Below the pieces are notes generated by a model, which was not told where the DNA came from, searched no databases, and worked only from the letters and a program-made list of their open reading frames with translations. Below are positions 24,969 through 33,977 of a DNA stretch of 64,000 bases, one piece after another; the stretch's first letter is position 1, and each line of letters opens with the position of its first letter. The DNA is from Prolixibacteraceae bacterium (GTDB taxonomy: Bacteria > Bacteroidota > Bacteroidia > Bacteroidales > Prolixibacteraceae), in assembly GCA_019459485.1 (NCBI GenBank), contig JAIBEZ010000032.1:62001-126000 (forward strand), read 5' to 3'. A program made the translations under genes and the position numbers.

Positions 24969-26318
24969 TCAAACAATCCCAGTATCCAGTTTTTTCCATT
25001 GATGGACCAGGAAAAATACCACGATAATTGCTGAAAAGAAATCGGATATCGGCATTGATATCCAAATTCCGTTGAGGCCGAAATGATTGGGAAGTATAAA
25101 CAAGAGCGGAATCAGGATAATTACCTGTCGGAGCAAAGTGAGCAATACTGCAATTTTTGCGTTTCCCATCGACTGGAAGAAGTTTCCTGCTACCACCTGA
25201 AATCCAACAAATGGCAGGGCAAGCAACGCCAGGCGCAGTCCATCGCGGCCAAAATCCAGTAGTCCGGGATCTGTTGAGTTAAAAAGTTTCACTATTGAAT
25301 CAGGAATTGTTTCGACCATTATAAAAGCAAGAATTGAAATGACCGTTGCCGAAATTATTGCAATGCGCAAGGTTTCCTTCACTCTTGAAAATGATTTTGC
25401 TCCGTAGTTGAAACTGATAATTGGCTGGGTTGCCATGTTTATTGCCACAATCGCCATGACGATCATTGTTGCAACGCTGTTCACAATTCCCATTGCACCC
25501 ACAGCCAGATCGCCTCCAAAAGCTATCAGTTTGGTGTTGAGCAGACCCTGAACAAAGCTATTGGCAATTTGCATAACAAATGGAGCCATCCCGATGGCCA
25601 TAATCTCAAACAAAATTTTGGAATCAAACCGGATGTTTTCAGCTTTCAGTTTCACCACCGATTTTGAACTCAGGAAATGAATTAAAACCCAAACGGTAAG
25701 TACCATCATTGAAATAACTGTTGCGTATGCCGCACCTTTTACACCCATTCCAAAACCAAAAATGAATATCGGGTCAAGAATCAGGTTGGTACCTGCGCTG
25801 ATTAGCATTGAATACATGGCGATGCGTGCATTTCCTTCGGCTCTGATTATATTGTTCAGCGAGAAGCCAACAACCTGAAAAACAACTCCTGCAAGTATAA
25901 TATCCAGGTAATCGTTTGCATATTGTATTGTTTCGGCTGTTGCACCAAACGAGCGCAGCATCGGGCCTTTTACTGAAAATCCAATAATTGTGATCACGAC
26001 AGAAACCACCAACATCAGCAAAAAACTGCTTCCAAGCACTTTTTCGGCCCTGTCCATGTCGCGTTTCCCCATGTTGATCGAAACCAATACTCCGGCGCCA
26101 ATACCGATCAGCATTCCGAATCCCATCACGATGAGCATCACCGGAAAGATTACAGAGATGCCGCTAAGCGCCATTGAACCAACACCTTGCCCGATGAAAA
26201 CACGGTCAACAATATTGTATAAGGCATTCACAAACACACCGATGAATGCCGGTATAAAAAACTTGAGCATCAACCTGGCAATATTCAGTTCGGCAAGTTC
26301 CTTCGTTTTTTCGATCAT
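24969..26318 (-). CDS. MATE family efflux transporter
   Basis: 449 aa, twelve hydrophobic segments in two similar halves. MATE features: NALYNIVDRVFIGQGVG near residue 28, MGFGMLIGIGAGVLVSINMG, NNIIRAEGNARIAMY in the first half and GNFFQSMGNAKIAVLLTLLRQ in the second. Cation-driven export of organic cations or drugs; substrate unknown. Last gene of the nusB-to-MATE leftward run, starting 1 bp after the dnaJ/terB gene. Confidence 0.92.
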   Translation of the reverse strand: MIEKTKELAELNIARLMLKFFIPAFIGVFVNALYNIVDRVFIGQGVGSMALSGISVIFPVMLIVMGFGMLIGIGAGVLVSINMGKRDMDRAEKVLGSSFLLMLVVSVVITIIGFSVKGPMLRSFGATAETIQYANDYLDIILAGVVFQVVGFSLNNIIRAEGNARIAMYSMLISAGTNLILDPIFIFGFGMGVKGAAYATVISMMVLTVWVLIHFLSSKSVVKLKAENIRFDSKILFEIMAIGMAPFVMQIANSFVQGLLNTKLIAFGGDLAVGAMGIVNSVATMIVMAIVAINMATQPIISFNYGAKSFSRVKETLRIAIISATVISILAFIMVETIPDSIVKLFNSTDPGLLDFGRDGLRLALLALPFVGFQVVAGNFFQSMGNAKIAVLLTLLRQVIILIPLLFILPNHFGLNGIWISMPISDFFSAIIVVFFLVHQWKKLDTGIV

Positions 26319-26319
26319 T

Positions 26320-27051
26320 TTATGCTATTCCACGCTGTTTTTTTACTGTTTCCCAGGCTTCGTTCACTTTCTGGAATTTTTCGTGGGCAGCTTTCTGGAT
26401 GTCTTCGCCCAGGTAATGAACTTTATCGGGATGATATTTTACTGCCATTTTACGGTAAGCTTTTTTCAATTCATCGTCGGTTGCAGTGGCTTCAACTTCC
26501 AGAATTTTGTAGGCTGCATCGGTGTTGGCTATAAACATTGCCTCAATCGACTGGTAATCTTTTTCGCTGATTCCCATTTGCTGGGCAATGTGGGCAATCA
26601 GTTTATGCTCCGATTCGTGAACCTGACCGTCGGCATTGGCAATTCCGAAGAGAAAATGCACCAATTGAAGGCGCGACGGATGATCCATGTTTTTGCGGAT
26701 CTGATGGCAAACTTCAGTAACAGGTATGTTTTGGTTCAGTAAATCGCGCAGAATCTTGATGGCTTCGCTAGCCGAAGCAGCTCCAAATGAGCGTACGAAA
26801 AATTGCTTTGTGTATTCAAGTTCCGACTTTAATATTTTGGTGTCAGCTTTCATTACAGCTGCAACAAGCACCAAAAGGCTCATCACATAACCGCCTTGTG
26901 TGGTTTGATATCTTTGCTGATTTCCGCTGCCGACCTGCAACTGCTGACTTTTATCAAATAACGATCCTACTACAAAACCTACAATTCCACCAATTGGTCC
27001 GAACAAAGCCCAACCCAATCCACCTGTAATCCATTTTCCAAACTTATCCAT
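26320..27051 (-). CDS. DnaJ-domain protein with TerB-like region (DjlA-like)
   Basis: 243 aa. A glycine-rich N-terminal hydrophobic segment (WALFGPIGGIVGFVVG), a TerB-like helical domain (about residues 52-155, with NADGQVHESEHKLIAHIA) and a C-terminal J domain (about 175-240) with the HPD motif in KYHPDKV. It should stimulate DnaK at or near the membrane. The start codon overlaps the coaE stop by 8 bp, so translation is probably coupled. Confidence 0.88.
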   Translation of the reverse strand: MDKFGKWITGGLGWALFGPIGGIVGFVVGSLFDKSQQLQVGSGNQQRYQTTQGGYVMSLLVLVAAVMKADTKILKSELEYTKQFFVRSFGAASASEAIKILRDLLNQNIPVTEVCHQIRKNMDHPSRLQLVHFLFGIANADGQVHESEHKLIAHIAQQMGISEKDYQSIEAMFIANTDAAYKILEVEATATDDELKKAYRKMAVKYHPDKVHYLGEDIQKAAHEKFQKVNEAWETVKKQRGIA

Positions 27052-27631
27052 TTGCTCTTATTTTTTTGTCTATTTCCACGATTTGCGGAATGATTAGTTC
27101 ATCATCGTTATTTCCGATTACAAAATCGGCCAATTTAATTTTGTCTTCATCGTTTAGCTGGTTTTTTATTCGTTGTTTAACCAGTTCATGCGGTATTTTG
27201 TCGCGTTTCATTACCCGTTCAATTCTTTGGCTTTCGCTTGCTACCACTGCAATAGATTTATCCATCAATTTGTAAAAACCAGTCTCGAAAAGAATAGCCG
27301 ATTCATGCAAAATGTATGGCGACTGTTGGTTTCGGCACCAATTATCAAATGATTTATGTACTTCAGGATGCACAATTTCACTAAGTTGAGCCAGCAAAGA
27401 TGCATTGTTGAAAACAATTCCGGCGAGATATTTTCTGTCAATGGTGTGATCGGGAAGGTAAACGGAGGTTCCGAACAAGTTAACGAGTTTGGAACGAATT
27501 TCCGGATCGGTATTCATGAGTTGTTTGGCAACAATGTCAGCCTCAAAAACAGGTATTCCTAAAAATGAAAAGACTTTACAAGCAGTGCTTTTCCCGCTTC
27601 CTATTCCTCCGGTAATTCCAACTCTAATCAT
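27044..27631 (-). CDS. coaE: Dephospho-CoA kinase
   Basis: 195 aa from the ATG at 27631 (MIRVGITGG); a TTG five codons upstream overlaps ybbR. Phosphorylates the 3'-OH of dephospho-CoA, the last step of CoA synthesis. P-loop GITGGIGSGKS (5-15), then VFEADIVAKQL (DxD-like), LVNLFG and the lid region ESQRIERVMKRDK. Complete and of normal length. Confidence 0.95.
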   Translation of the reverse strand: MIRVGITGGIGSGKSTACKVFSFLGIPVFEADIVAKQLMNTDPEIRSKLVNLFGTSVYLPDHTIDRKYLAGIVFNNASLLAQLSEIVHPEVHKSFDNWCRNQQSPYILHESAILFETGFYKLMDKSIAVVASESQRIERVMKRDKIPHELVKQRIKNQLNDEDKIKLADFVIGNNDDELIIPQIVEIDKKIRANG

Positions 27632-27635
27632 TTGC

Positions 27636-28661
27636 TTAGTTTTCAATCAGGTATTCAATTTCTTCCGGGGTAATTTTTATATCGTATAAAAAGTCAGGAG
27701 TTGATTCGCTGATTACTTTTAATCGTTGTTTGCCATCAACGATGTCGGAATAGGAAACGTAAAGCTTAAAATCGTCGGTTTTTATTTCCTGAAAACGACT
27801 TAATCCAACCAGGAAAGCAACTTTTACTTTTGATGGGAAGAGCTTTATATTCATGTTTTCGGGTTGATTCGTGAGCTGAACCGGTATTGAAAGTTGCGCC
27901 TCTGTGTATTCTTCAACCGGGATTTTCACAGTCACCTTTTGAGGTTCGAAATAAACATCTTTGATTTTTCCCAACGCGACTTCCGTATTCACAAGTTTTT
28001 CAACCGCGTTGAACTTCTGTAATTCAGTTATGACAAATTTCAGGGTATCTATCATTGGTTGCGGGCCATTGACATCCACCGAATCGGGACTTATTTGAAT
28101 TTCTCCGGAAATTTGATATTGTTTTTTCAGGTTCACCGTTATCATCGGTTTCACTTTTACCCGTTTTCGATCCATTTTGTCATATTGAAAATGGAGTGTG
28201 TCGGGGGCGATACTGAGTATTTCAATTTCATTCGACAACTGATTCGATAAATCGGACACGAATTGTTTGGTTGGAAAATCGAAGCTTGTTTTTCTTGATT
28301 CCATCATCCTATTGTCGGTCATGTCATTCACACTAAAATCAAAAGGAATAAACAAGAAGTTTACCCTATTTCGGATGATGGTGAAGCCATGTGCCTTTAC
28401 TCTTAAATTAAACTGTTCGGGAAGCTTGCTTGTCAGCGTTTTATTGTTTGGCAGGTTGCTGTAAGTGACAGGGATATTCATATCAACTATATAGCTTTTG
28501 CCCAGGGCATTCAGAAACCAGAAACCACTTGCAATTGCCACACAAACAACAAATGCGGCAACACGCTTGTCGTTCCTGAAATATACCTTTTTGAGGTATC
28601 TCACCACTTTATAAACCCAGTTTGTTTTCACGGCATCAAATATAAATAAAAGGGCCGACAT
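27636..28661 (-). CDS. YbbR-like domain protein (CdaR-like)
   Basis: 341 aa as drawn from the ATG at 28661. One membrane helix (about residues 33-52: VAAFVVCVAIASGFWFLNAL) and an extracytoplasmic part with YbbR-like repeats (PVTYSNLPNN, SPDSVDVNGPQPMIDTLKF, QPKVTVKIPVEEY-type). In Gram-positives YbbR/CdaR regulates a diadenylate cyclase; in Bacteroidota the role is open. The ATG lies in the loop of a terminator-like hairpin (28652-28672); a GTG at codon 11 (about 28631) is an alternative start just past it. Operon order nusB-DUF1573-yajC-ybbR-coaE is typical of the phylum. Confidence 0.85.
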   Translation of the reverse strand: MSALLFIFDAVKTNWVYKVVRYLKKVYFRNDKRVAAFVVCVAIASGFWFLNALGKSYIVDMNIPVTYSNLPNNKTLTSKLPEQFNLRVKAHGFTIIRNRVNFLFIPFDFSVNDMTDNRMMESRKTSFDFPTKQFVSDLSNQLSNEIEILSIAPDTLHFQYDKMDRKRVKVKPMITVNLKKQYQISGEIQISPDSVDVNGPQPMIDTLKFVITELQKFNAVEKLVNTEVALGKIKDVYFEPQKVTVKIPVEEYTEAQLSIPVQLTNQPENMNIKLFPSKVKVAFLVGLSRFQEIKTDDFKLYVSYSDIVDGKQRLKVISESTPDFLYDIKITPEEIEYLIEN

Positions 28662-28672
28662 AGTGCCGGCCC
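28652..28672 (-). terminator. Terminator-like hairpin over the ybbR start codon
   Basis: On the minus strand GGGCCG, a 9-nt loop containing the ATG, then CGGCCC and TTTTATTTATATTTG. It has the form of a rho-independent terminator for yajC, yet the start of ybbR as drawn is in its loop. It could limit read-through, or hide or expose the start codon. Confidence 0.6.
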
Positions 28673-28698
28673 TAATTTAAATCATCAAGTTGGTTCAA

Positions 28699-29016
28699 TT
28701 ATTTCTGAACCGGCACATCACTCATGTCTTTTACTATCGCGGCTTTATCAACCCTCAGTTTTACATTGTCGTCAACCTGAAGCAATACTGTAGTATCTTT
28801 CATTTCAATAATTTTTCCGTAGATACCGCCGGTTGTTACAACTTTATCACCTTTTGCCAGGCTATTGCGGAAAGCTGCAACTTCTTTTTGTTTTTTCATC
28901 TGTGGTCTGATCATGAAGAAATAGAAAACTACGATGATCAAAACCAAAGGCAAAAAGGTCATGATCGGATTTGGTTCAGCACCTGGTGCCGGTTGTCCCA
29001 TTAATAAGTAATTCAT
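28699..29016 (-). CDS. yajC: Preprotein translocase accessory subunit YajC
   Basis: 105 aa. One membrane helix (about residues 19-36, PLVLIIVVFYFFMIRPQMKKQKE with the characteristic FMIRPQ end) and a small cytoplasmic domain (LAKGDKVVTTGGIYGKIIE). Associates with SecDF and the Sec translocon. Normal length. Between DUF1573 and ybbR. Confidence 0.95.
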   Translation of the reverse strand: MNYLLMGQPAPGAEPNPIMTFLPLVLIIVVFYFFMIRPQMKKQKEVAAFRNSLAKGDKVVTTGGIYGKIIEMKDTTVLLQVDDNVKLRVDKAAIVKDMSDVPVQK

Positions 29017-29034
29017 GTGTAAAATTTATTTAAT

Positions 29035-29493
29035 TTAACTGTGTATCTCGATTAACTCGTTGGTTACGTTTGCTCTTATAAATAACTGTTTTTTAGGTTG
29101 GTCAGCATTCGAAAACAAGGTAATTGTTTTTAATTGCTTTCCAACTTCTCCCGCCGAATTGTATATAACTTCAATTTTTTCTTCCTGTCCCGGAGCGATG
29201 GTTTTATTCGAAATTTTCACTTCCGTGCATCCGCATCCTGAATCGACTTCGGTAATAATCAATGTTTTTGTTCCTTCGTTTTTGAAAACAAAGGTGAAAG
29301 ATACTACTTCTCCAGCCTTCAGCGGACCAAAATTATGCATTTCTTCTGAAAAGGCAAATTTTGCAACTCCGGTTTCATTTTCCGGTTTAGTTGGTGCCGC
29401 CTTTTTTGTTCCTGAATTACACGAACCAATCAGAAGCAAAACCAATGCTACAAAGCACAACTTGAAACTTGAAACCTGAAACCTGGAACCCAT
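29035..29493 (-). CDS. DUF1573 lipoprotein
   Basis: 152 aa from the ATG at 29493, which follows the nusB stop by 1 bp; an upstream in-frame start at 29517 overlaps nusB and is less likely. Lipobox LIGSC, then a DUF1573 domain (FAFSEEMHNFGPLKAGEVVS; FVFKNEGTKTLIITEVDSGCGCTEV; GKQLKTITLFSNADQPKKQL) with an immunoglobulin-like fold and a CxC pair. The N-terminal residues MGSRFQVSSFKL are encoded by a degenerate heptad repeat of the kind otherwise found between genes in this window. Function unknown; periplasmic. Confidence 0.88.
   Translation of the reverse strand: MGSRFQVSSFKLCFVALVLLLIGSCNSGTKKAAPTKPENETGVAKFAFSEEMHNFGPLKAGEVVSFTFVFKNEGTKTLIITEVDSGCGCTEVKISNKTIAPGQEEKIEVIYNSAGEVGKQLKTITLFSNADQPKKQLFIRANVTNELIEIHS
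29459..29490. repeat. Heptad repeat inside the 5' end of the DUF1573 gene
   Basis: AACTTGAAACTTGAAACCTG followed by AAACCTGGAACCC. Nearly the same as the intergenic run at 16090. Here it is coding and contributes the start of the lipoprotein signal region. Confidence 0.7.
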
Positions 29494-29494
29494 C

Positions 29495-30454
29495 TTATTC
29501 GCTTTCTTCTTCACCAATCAAACCGCGTCCGGCCTTTAACACTTTGTTCGCTTTCTTTAAATCTCTCAAAGCTTTGTCAAGGATTCCGTTGATAAAATTC
29601 CGGCTTTTTTCGGTGCTGTAATATTTCGACAATTCGATGTATTCATTCATGGTAACTTTGGTCGGGATAGACGGAAAATACAGGAATTCGCTCAGTGCCA
29701 GTTCCAATATAAGGTTGTCGATAAATGCAATACGTTCGATGTCCCAGTTTTCTGTATGCTGTTTAATCAGCACTACATTATCGGCGTGGTTTAGCACCAC
29801 TTTCCGGTAAAGGTCTTTGGCAAACTGACGGTCTTCTTCGTCCTTAAACATTGGGAGTAAAGCCTGTCGTTCGTCACTGTCTTCCCTGAACTTTTTAAAA
29901 GTTTTCAGGATCATACTAACCACGAAATCAAGGTCGTCGTTCCAGTAAATACTCTGCTCTTCCAGCAACGATTCAATGTCTTCGTTGTCAAGTATCAGGT
30001 ATTTGAAAATATCCTCAAGCAGTTTCCGGTCGTCGGCAAACGATTGCTGTGGCGCTTGCATGTATTCTTTGTAAAAGTCCTGATCGATCAGTGCCACATA
30101 AAGTTTGCGGATCAAATCTTCGTCATTGATCCATGTGAGTTTAGAAGCTTCGAGGTACTTGTTTAGCGGGATGTTAACCTTCAGTTTACTTAGCAGCAGG
30201 TTGTTTACAAACCGGGTATTTGGTGCAAGATCTTCAGTAGTTGGCCGGTGTTTCTTTAAGCCAAGGTCGATGCGTTCTTCAGCAAACTTCTGAATATCAA
30301 GAGCAAGCGCCATCAGATAATGATAAAGATCGAATGTTTTCTGTAAGCTGAAAAAAAGTTCCTTTTCAGTATTATTAATCGAGGTGTCGGGTGAAGTAAA
30401 GAATGCGTAAAGTATCTGCAATACTTTGATTCGAATTATTCTTCTGCTAATCAT
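29495..30454 (-). CDS. nusB: Transcription antitermination factor NusB
   Basis: 319 aa, the long Bacteroidota form: an N-terminal extension of ~170 residues precedes the NusB RNA-binding fold. Motifs: MISRRIIRIKVLQILYAFF at the N-terminus and, in the C-terminal half, WDIERIAFIDNLILELALSEF and PSIPTKVTMNEYIELSKYYS then SRNFINGILDKA. Binds boxA RNA with NusE for rRNA antitermination. First gene of the leftward run to MATE. Confidence 0.93.
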   Translation of the reverse strand: MISRRIIRIKVLQILYAFFTSPDTSINNTEKELFFSLQKTFDLYHYLMALALDIQKFAEERIDLGLKKHRPTTEDLAPNTRFVNNLLLSKLKVNIPLNKYLEASKLTWINDEDLIRKLYVALIDQDFYKEYMQAPQQSFADDRKLLEDIFKYLILDNEDIESLLEEQSIYWNDDLDFVVSMILKTFKKFREDSDERQALLPMFKDEEDRQFAKDLYRKVVLNHADNVVLIKQHTENWDIERIAFIDNLILELALSEFLYFPSIPTKVTMNEYIELSKYYSTEKSRNFINGILDKALRDLKKANKVLKAGRGLIGEEESE

Positions 30455-30484
30455 TGTCTTAGAACCTGTTTAAATATGGGAGGG

Positions 30485-30492
30485 CAAAGTTA
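30485..30492 (-). promoter_or_regulatory. -7 promoter box (TAACTTTG, minus strand) for nusB
   Basis: The plus strand reads CAAAGTTA, so the minus strand has TAACTTTG, a full match to TAnnTTTG, 31 bp before the nusB start. No clear -33 TTTG. Confidence 0.5.
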
Positions 30493-30588
30493 GGATTTTT
30501 TCTTATAACAGTTGAAAGCAGGATCGTTTTATTGAAAGTGAACATGTTTTTTAACTACTTGGATACATTGACCGGATTAGGAAAAAAA

Positions 30589-30628
30589 ATATCCAATATC
30601 CAATATAGAATATCCAATAACCAAAATT
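30589..30628. repeat. ATATCCAAT-type degenerate short tandem repeat
   Basis: Run of ATATCCAAT-like 9-bp units between nusB and the rhomboid gene; a related GGTTATTC run is in the batA-batB gap. Confidence 0.5.
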
Positions 30629-30679
30629 TAAGCCCGACGGATAATAGCAGCGTTTAATAATTTGGATATTGTACATTCA

Positions 30680-31396
30680 TTATTGTACATTTTCTTCTTT
30701 TTTTTGTTCTTCAGTTTCTTCCGGTTGGTTCCAGTACGCTTCCTCCGTATCTTCATCTTCCGGTTCATCTTCCCAGCTTGCTTCAGGTCGGGCAGGTCCC
30801 TGATGGCGGTAATATAAAGCCATCATTAAGCCACTTGCAGACCCCCATAGATGGCTTTCCCACGAAATTCCGGGTTTGATCGGAAAAATTCCCCAGAACA
30901 TACTTCCGTAGAGAAAAATAACAATGATGCCGATGGTGAGCAGGTTGGCATCTTTCCGGAAAACCCCGCTGAAAAACAGGAAGGAAGCCAGTCCGTAAAC
31001 AATCCCGCTTGCACCAATGTGCCACGATTCGCGTCCTCCAAGCCACACACAAATTCCTGAAAGGATGTAAATTAAAAAAAGGATGCGGTAAGCTAAGTTG
31101 CGGTAAAAATAAAGCAAGGCAAACGACAGAATCAGGAACGGAATGGAATTGGACATCAGATGATCGTAGCTGCTGTGTATAAAAGGGGAAAAGATGATTC
31201 CGGGCAATCCTTCAATTCGTAAAGGCAAAATGCCGAATTCTACCAGACTAATATCCATTACATTTTCAGTCAGCTTGACCAACCAGAACAATCCAACGAT
31301 CAGAACGGGTATTAGGAGACTGTATTTGAAAATCTTTTTTTCAGTTTCCTTATCGAAAGGAGCTTGTTTGCGGGGGTAATAGTGGAATAAAGGCAT
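30680..31396 (-). CDS. Rhomboid family intramembrane serine protease
   Basis: 238 aa with about six membrane helices. Catalytic dyad visible: Ser in GASGIVYG (after WHIG) and His in SHLWGSASG. HSSYDHLMSNSIPFLILS gives the HxxxxHxxxN-type motif of helix 2, here with Asp-His-Leu-x-x-Asn. The last ~40 residues are a strongly acidic cytoplasmic tail (EDEPEDEDTEEAYW). Its ATG follows the ltaE stop with no gap, so translation is coupled. Substrates unknown. Confidence 0.9.
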   Translation of the reverse strand: MPLFHYYPRKQAPFDKETEKKIFKYSLLIPVLIVGLFWLVKLTENVMDISLVEFGILPLRIEGLPGIIFSPFIHSSYDHLMSNSIPFLILSFALLYFYRNLAYRILFLIYILSGICVWLGGRESWHIGASGIVYGLASFLFFSGVFRKDANLLTIGIIVIFLYGSMFWGIFPIKPGISWESHLWGSASGLMMALYYRHQGPARPEASWEDEPEDEDTEEAYWNQPEETEEQKKEENVQ

Positions 31397-32419
31397 CTAA
31401 ACCAGCGATTTAATTAATGCTGCAAACTGATATATATCTTCTTCTTCGGTATCAAACGAAGTCATCCAGCGAACTTCAGAGCGGTGTTCATCCCACATGT
31501 AAAAGAAATATTTTTCCTGAAGCAAAGGGATAATTTCCGGAGGAACAATGGCGAAAACCCCATTGGCTTCAACGTCCTGGGTTAGTTTGATCGCTGGTAT
31601 TTTAAGAACTTCCTGTTCAAGCAGTTTTGCCATTTTATTTGAATGTGTGGCATTTCTTTTCCAGAGTTCATTTTGAAAGTATGCAAGGAATTGCGCACTC
31701 ACAAAACGCATTTTCGAGAATAACTGCATACTTTGTTTCCGGATGTATTTCGAGTTTTTCGACAATTCAGGATTAAAGAACAATACAGCTTCGCCCAGCA
31801 TCATTCCGTTTTTGGTGCCGCCGAACGACAGCACATCAATTCCGGCGTCAACAGTAAAAGCGCGGAAGGGCAGGTTGAGCGCAACAGCAGCATTGGCAAT
31901 GCGGGCGCCGTCCATGTGAACAAAAAGGCCATATTCGTGTGCCAAAGAGGTGATTGCTTTGATTTCATCAACCGAATAAACAGTTCCCAGCTCGGTAACC
32001 TGCGAAATGGAGATGATTTTGGGCTGCGAATGATGTTCAAAATCGAAGCCGTGCAGATATTTGGAGATTCCTTCCGGAGTTATTTTGCCTTTTACAACTG
32101 GTACCGGAAGCAATTTGCAGCCTGTAAATTTTTCGGGAGCCCCACATTCGTCCACCTGAATGTGGGCGGTTTCGGCACAAATAACCGAATGGAACGAGTG
32201 CGTCAACGTTGACAGGCTCAGTACATTGGCGCCGGTTCCGTTAAAAACAAAATAAACATCTGTTTGCTCACCGAATTCCTGTTTGAACCGATGAACGGCC
32301 ATTTCAGTAATTTTATCGCCACCATATCCAACAGCATGTCCTTCATTGGCAGCATAAATTGCACTTAAGATTTCAGGGTGGATTCCCGAATTATTGTCGC
32401 TTGCAAAACCTCGTTTCAT
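31397..32419 (-). CDS. ltaE: Low-specificity L-threonine aldolase family enzyme
   Basis: 340 aa, fold-type I PLP enzyme. Features: FASDNNSGIHPEILSAI at the N-terminus, GTGANVLSL, ETAHIQVDECGAPE, HMDGARIANA with the PLP-nitrogen Asp, and SFGGTKNGMM with the Schiff-base Lys. Cleaves L-threonine/allo-threonine to glycine and acetaldehyde; amino-acid beta-eliminating lyases of the same fold are the alternative. Complete. Divergent from the GPP34 gene. Confidence 0.9.
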   Translation of the reverse strand: MKRGFASDNNSGIHPEILSAIYAANEGHAVGYGGDKITEMAVHRFKQEFGEQTDVYFVFNGTGANVLSLSTLTHSFHSVICAETAHIQVDECGAPEKFTGCKLLPVPVVKGKITPEGISKYLHGFDFEHHSQPKIISISQVTELGTVYSVDEIKAITSLAHEYGLFVHMDGARIANAAVALNLPFRAFTVDAGIDVLSFGGTKNGMMLGEAVLFFNPELSKNSKYIRKQSMQLFSKMRFVSAQFLAYFQNELWKRNATHSNKMAKLLEQEVLKIPAIKLTQDVEANGVFAIVPPEIIPLLQEKYFFYMWDEHRSEVRWMTSFDTEEEDIYQFAALIKSLV

Positions 32420-32490
32420 ACTTTTTAATTGTAATTTTATGTGGTAATAATTACCGGCATAAAAGAACTCAAAATTTCAACTTTAACAAA

Positions 32491-33138
32491 ATGACTCAAG
32501 ACCTGAAACTTAGTGAAAAGCTATTTTGCTTGTCGGTGAACCCGAAAAATGGTGGTATTTTGATGAATGCCTCTGCCGCATTGAGCATGACGATTGCCGG
32601 ATCTGTATTTGTAGAGCTGATAAAAAAGGAACTGGTTTCGATTGAAAACGGAGTCGTTCATCTGGAAAAACCAACTTTACAGAATGACGAAATTCACGAG
32701 TTTTTCCTGAAACCAATCAGGTTAAGGGAAAAAGACCGAAAAATCAGGACCTGGATTTCTTGGTTTAATGCACGTGGACGTAAAATCCGGAAGCTGTTCC
32801 TTCGCGATCTGGTTCGGAAAAATGTTCTCCGGATTGAAGAGAAACGGTTTCTCTTTATTCCTTACGACAAGATTTATCTCAGAGACCGGGAACTGGTTGA
32901 AAACATCCGAAAGGAAGTAGAAACCACTTTGCTCGGAAAATCCAGTCCGACAGATGACTCAATCATTTTAGCGGTGATGGCTGGTAAAACCAACTTACTT
33001 CAACGTGTTTTTCCGGAAAGGGCTCAGCGAAAGGAAGCAGCCCGCAACCTGAAAAAACTTCCGGAAACACAAGTGTCAAAAGCAGTTCAGGAAGCGATTC
33101 AGATGATGCATGCTGCTGTTGTCGCGGCTGCAACCTGA
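32491..33138 (+). CDS. GPP34 (Golgi phosphoprotein 3-like) family protein
   Basis: 215 aa from the ATG at 32491 (MTQDLKLSEK). Matches the bacterial GPP34 pattern: LSEKLFCLSVNPKNGGIL, SMTIAGSVFVELIKKELVS, a middle IRTWISWFNARGRKI, LVRKNVLRIEEKRFLFIPYDKIYLRD and DSIILAVMAGKTNLLQRVF. Eukaryotic GOLPH3 binds PI4P at the Golgi; the bacterial role is unknown, with membrane or glycan-related functions suggested. Soluble, basic. Stands alone. Confidence 0.85.
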   Translation: MTQDLKLSEKLFCLSVNPKNGGILMNASAALSMTIAGSVFVELIKKELVSIENGVVHLEKPTLQNDEIHEFFLKPIRLREKDRKIRTWISWFNARGRKIRKLFLRDLVRKNVLRIEEKRFLFIPYDKIYLRDRELVENIRKEVETTLLGKSSPTDDSIILAVMAGKTNLLQRVFPERAQRKEAARNLKKLPETQVSKAVQEAIQMMHAAVVAAAT

Positions 33139-33161
33139 GGAAAAGTGTTCAGTCTCAGGAT

Positions 33162-33839
33162 TCAATCTTTCAACAAATCCGGTCTCAGTAGCTTTGTTCT
33201 TTCGTAAGCTTGCTTTTCCTGCCATTCATTGATTTTTTTATCGTTTCCTGAAAGAAGTATTTCCGGGACTTTCCAACCATTGTAGTCGGCAGGCCGGGTA
33301 TAAACCGGCGGACTCAACAGGTTGTCCTGAAATGAATCAGTTAGCGCTGAAGTTTCGTCGGATAAAACGCCGGGAATCAGGCGAACAACGCTGTCAACAA
33401 TTACGGCGGCAGCTAATTCTCCGCCGGTCAGAACGTAATCGCCAATCGAAATTTCCATTGTAACCAGATGTTCACGAATACGCTGGTCGATCCCTTTGTA
33501 ATGTCCGCAAAGAATGATAATGTTATTCAGGAGTGAAAGTTTGTTGGCTATTTTTTGCGTCAGTATATTCCCATCAGGACTGGTATAAATCACTTCATAA
33601 TACTCCCGTTGCAATTTCAGAAAATTGATCGCGCTTTCGATGGGCTGAATGGTCATTACCATTCCGGCGCCTCCGCTAAATGCATAATCATCTGTTTTGC
33701 GGTGTCTGTCCTGCGAAAAGTCACGTATGTTGTGTACAAAAATTTCAACCAGTCCTTTGTCCTGACCTCTTTTGATAATGGAATGTCGGAAGGGGCTTTC
33801 AAGCAATTCGGGAACAACAGTAAGAATATCGATACGCAT
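33162..33839 (-). CDS. trmD: tRNA (guanine(37)-N1)-methyltransferase
   Basis: 225 aa from the ATG at 33839 ([17 protein letters not shown]). SPOUT methyltransferase; makes m1G37 in tRNAs reading CNN-type codons. Trefoil-knot motifs: [25 protein letters not shown] and [30 protein letters not shown]. Complete. A rhoindependent terminator is not obvious downstream; it is convergent with the GPP34 gene. Confidence 0.95.
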   Translation of the reverse strand: MRIDILTVVPELLESPFRHSIIKRGQDKGLVEIFVHNIRDFSQDRHRKTDDYAFSGGAGMVMTIQPIESAINFLKLQREYYEVIYTSPDGNILTQKIANKLSLLNNIIILCGHYKGIDQRIREHLVTMEISIGDYVLTGGELAAAVIVDSVVRLIPGVLSDETSALTDSFQDNLLSPPVYTRPADYNGWKVPEILLSGNDKKINEWQEKQAYERTKLLRPDLLKD

Positions 33840-33857
33840 ATCACTTTTTATTTTTGG

Positions 33858-33865
33858 CAAAAGTA
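33858..33865 (-). promoter_or_regulatory. -7 promoter box (TACTTTTG, minus strand) for trmD
   Basis: Minus strand TACTTTTG, full match to TAnnTTTG, 19 bp before the ATG at 33839. Confidence 0.5.
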
Positions 33866-33977
33866 ACAACCTGAGTTAAAAATTTTCCGGTTCGCTGAAT
33901 TATTAGCCGAAATAATCGTGTAAAAGTTATCTTTTCTCCATTAAACCAAATGATTTGCACTTTTATTAACGAAAATC

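Noticed and set aside
25990-26742. 250-residue open frame on the plus strand
   Set aside because: Antisense to the MATE and dnaJ/terB genes, with no family features.
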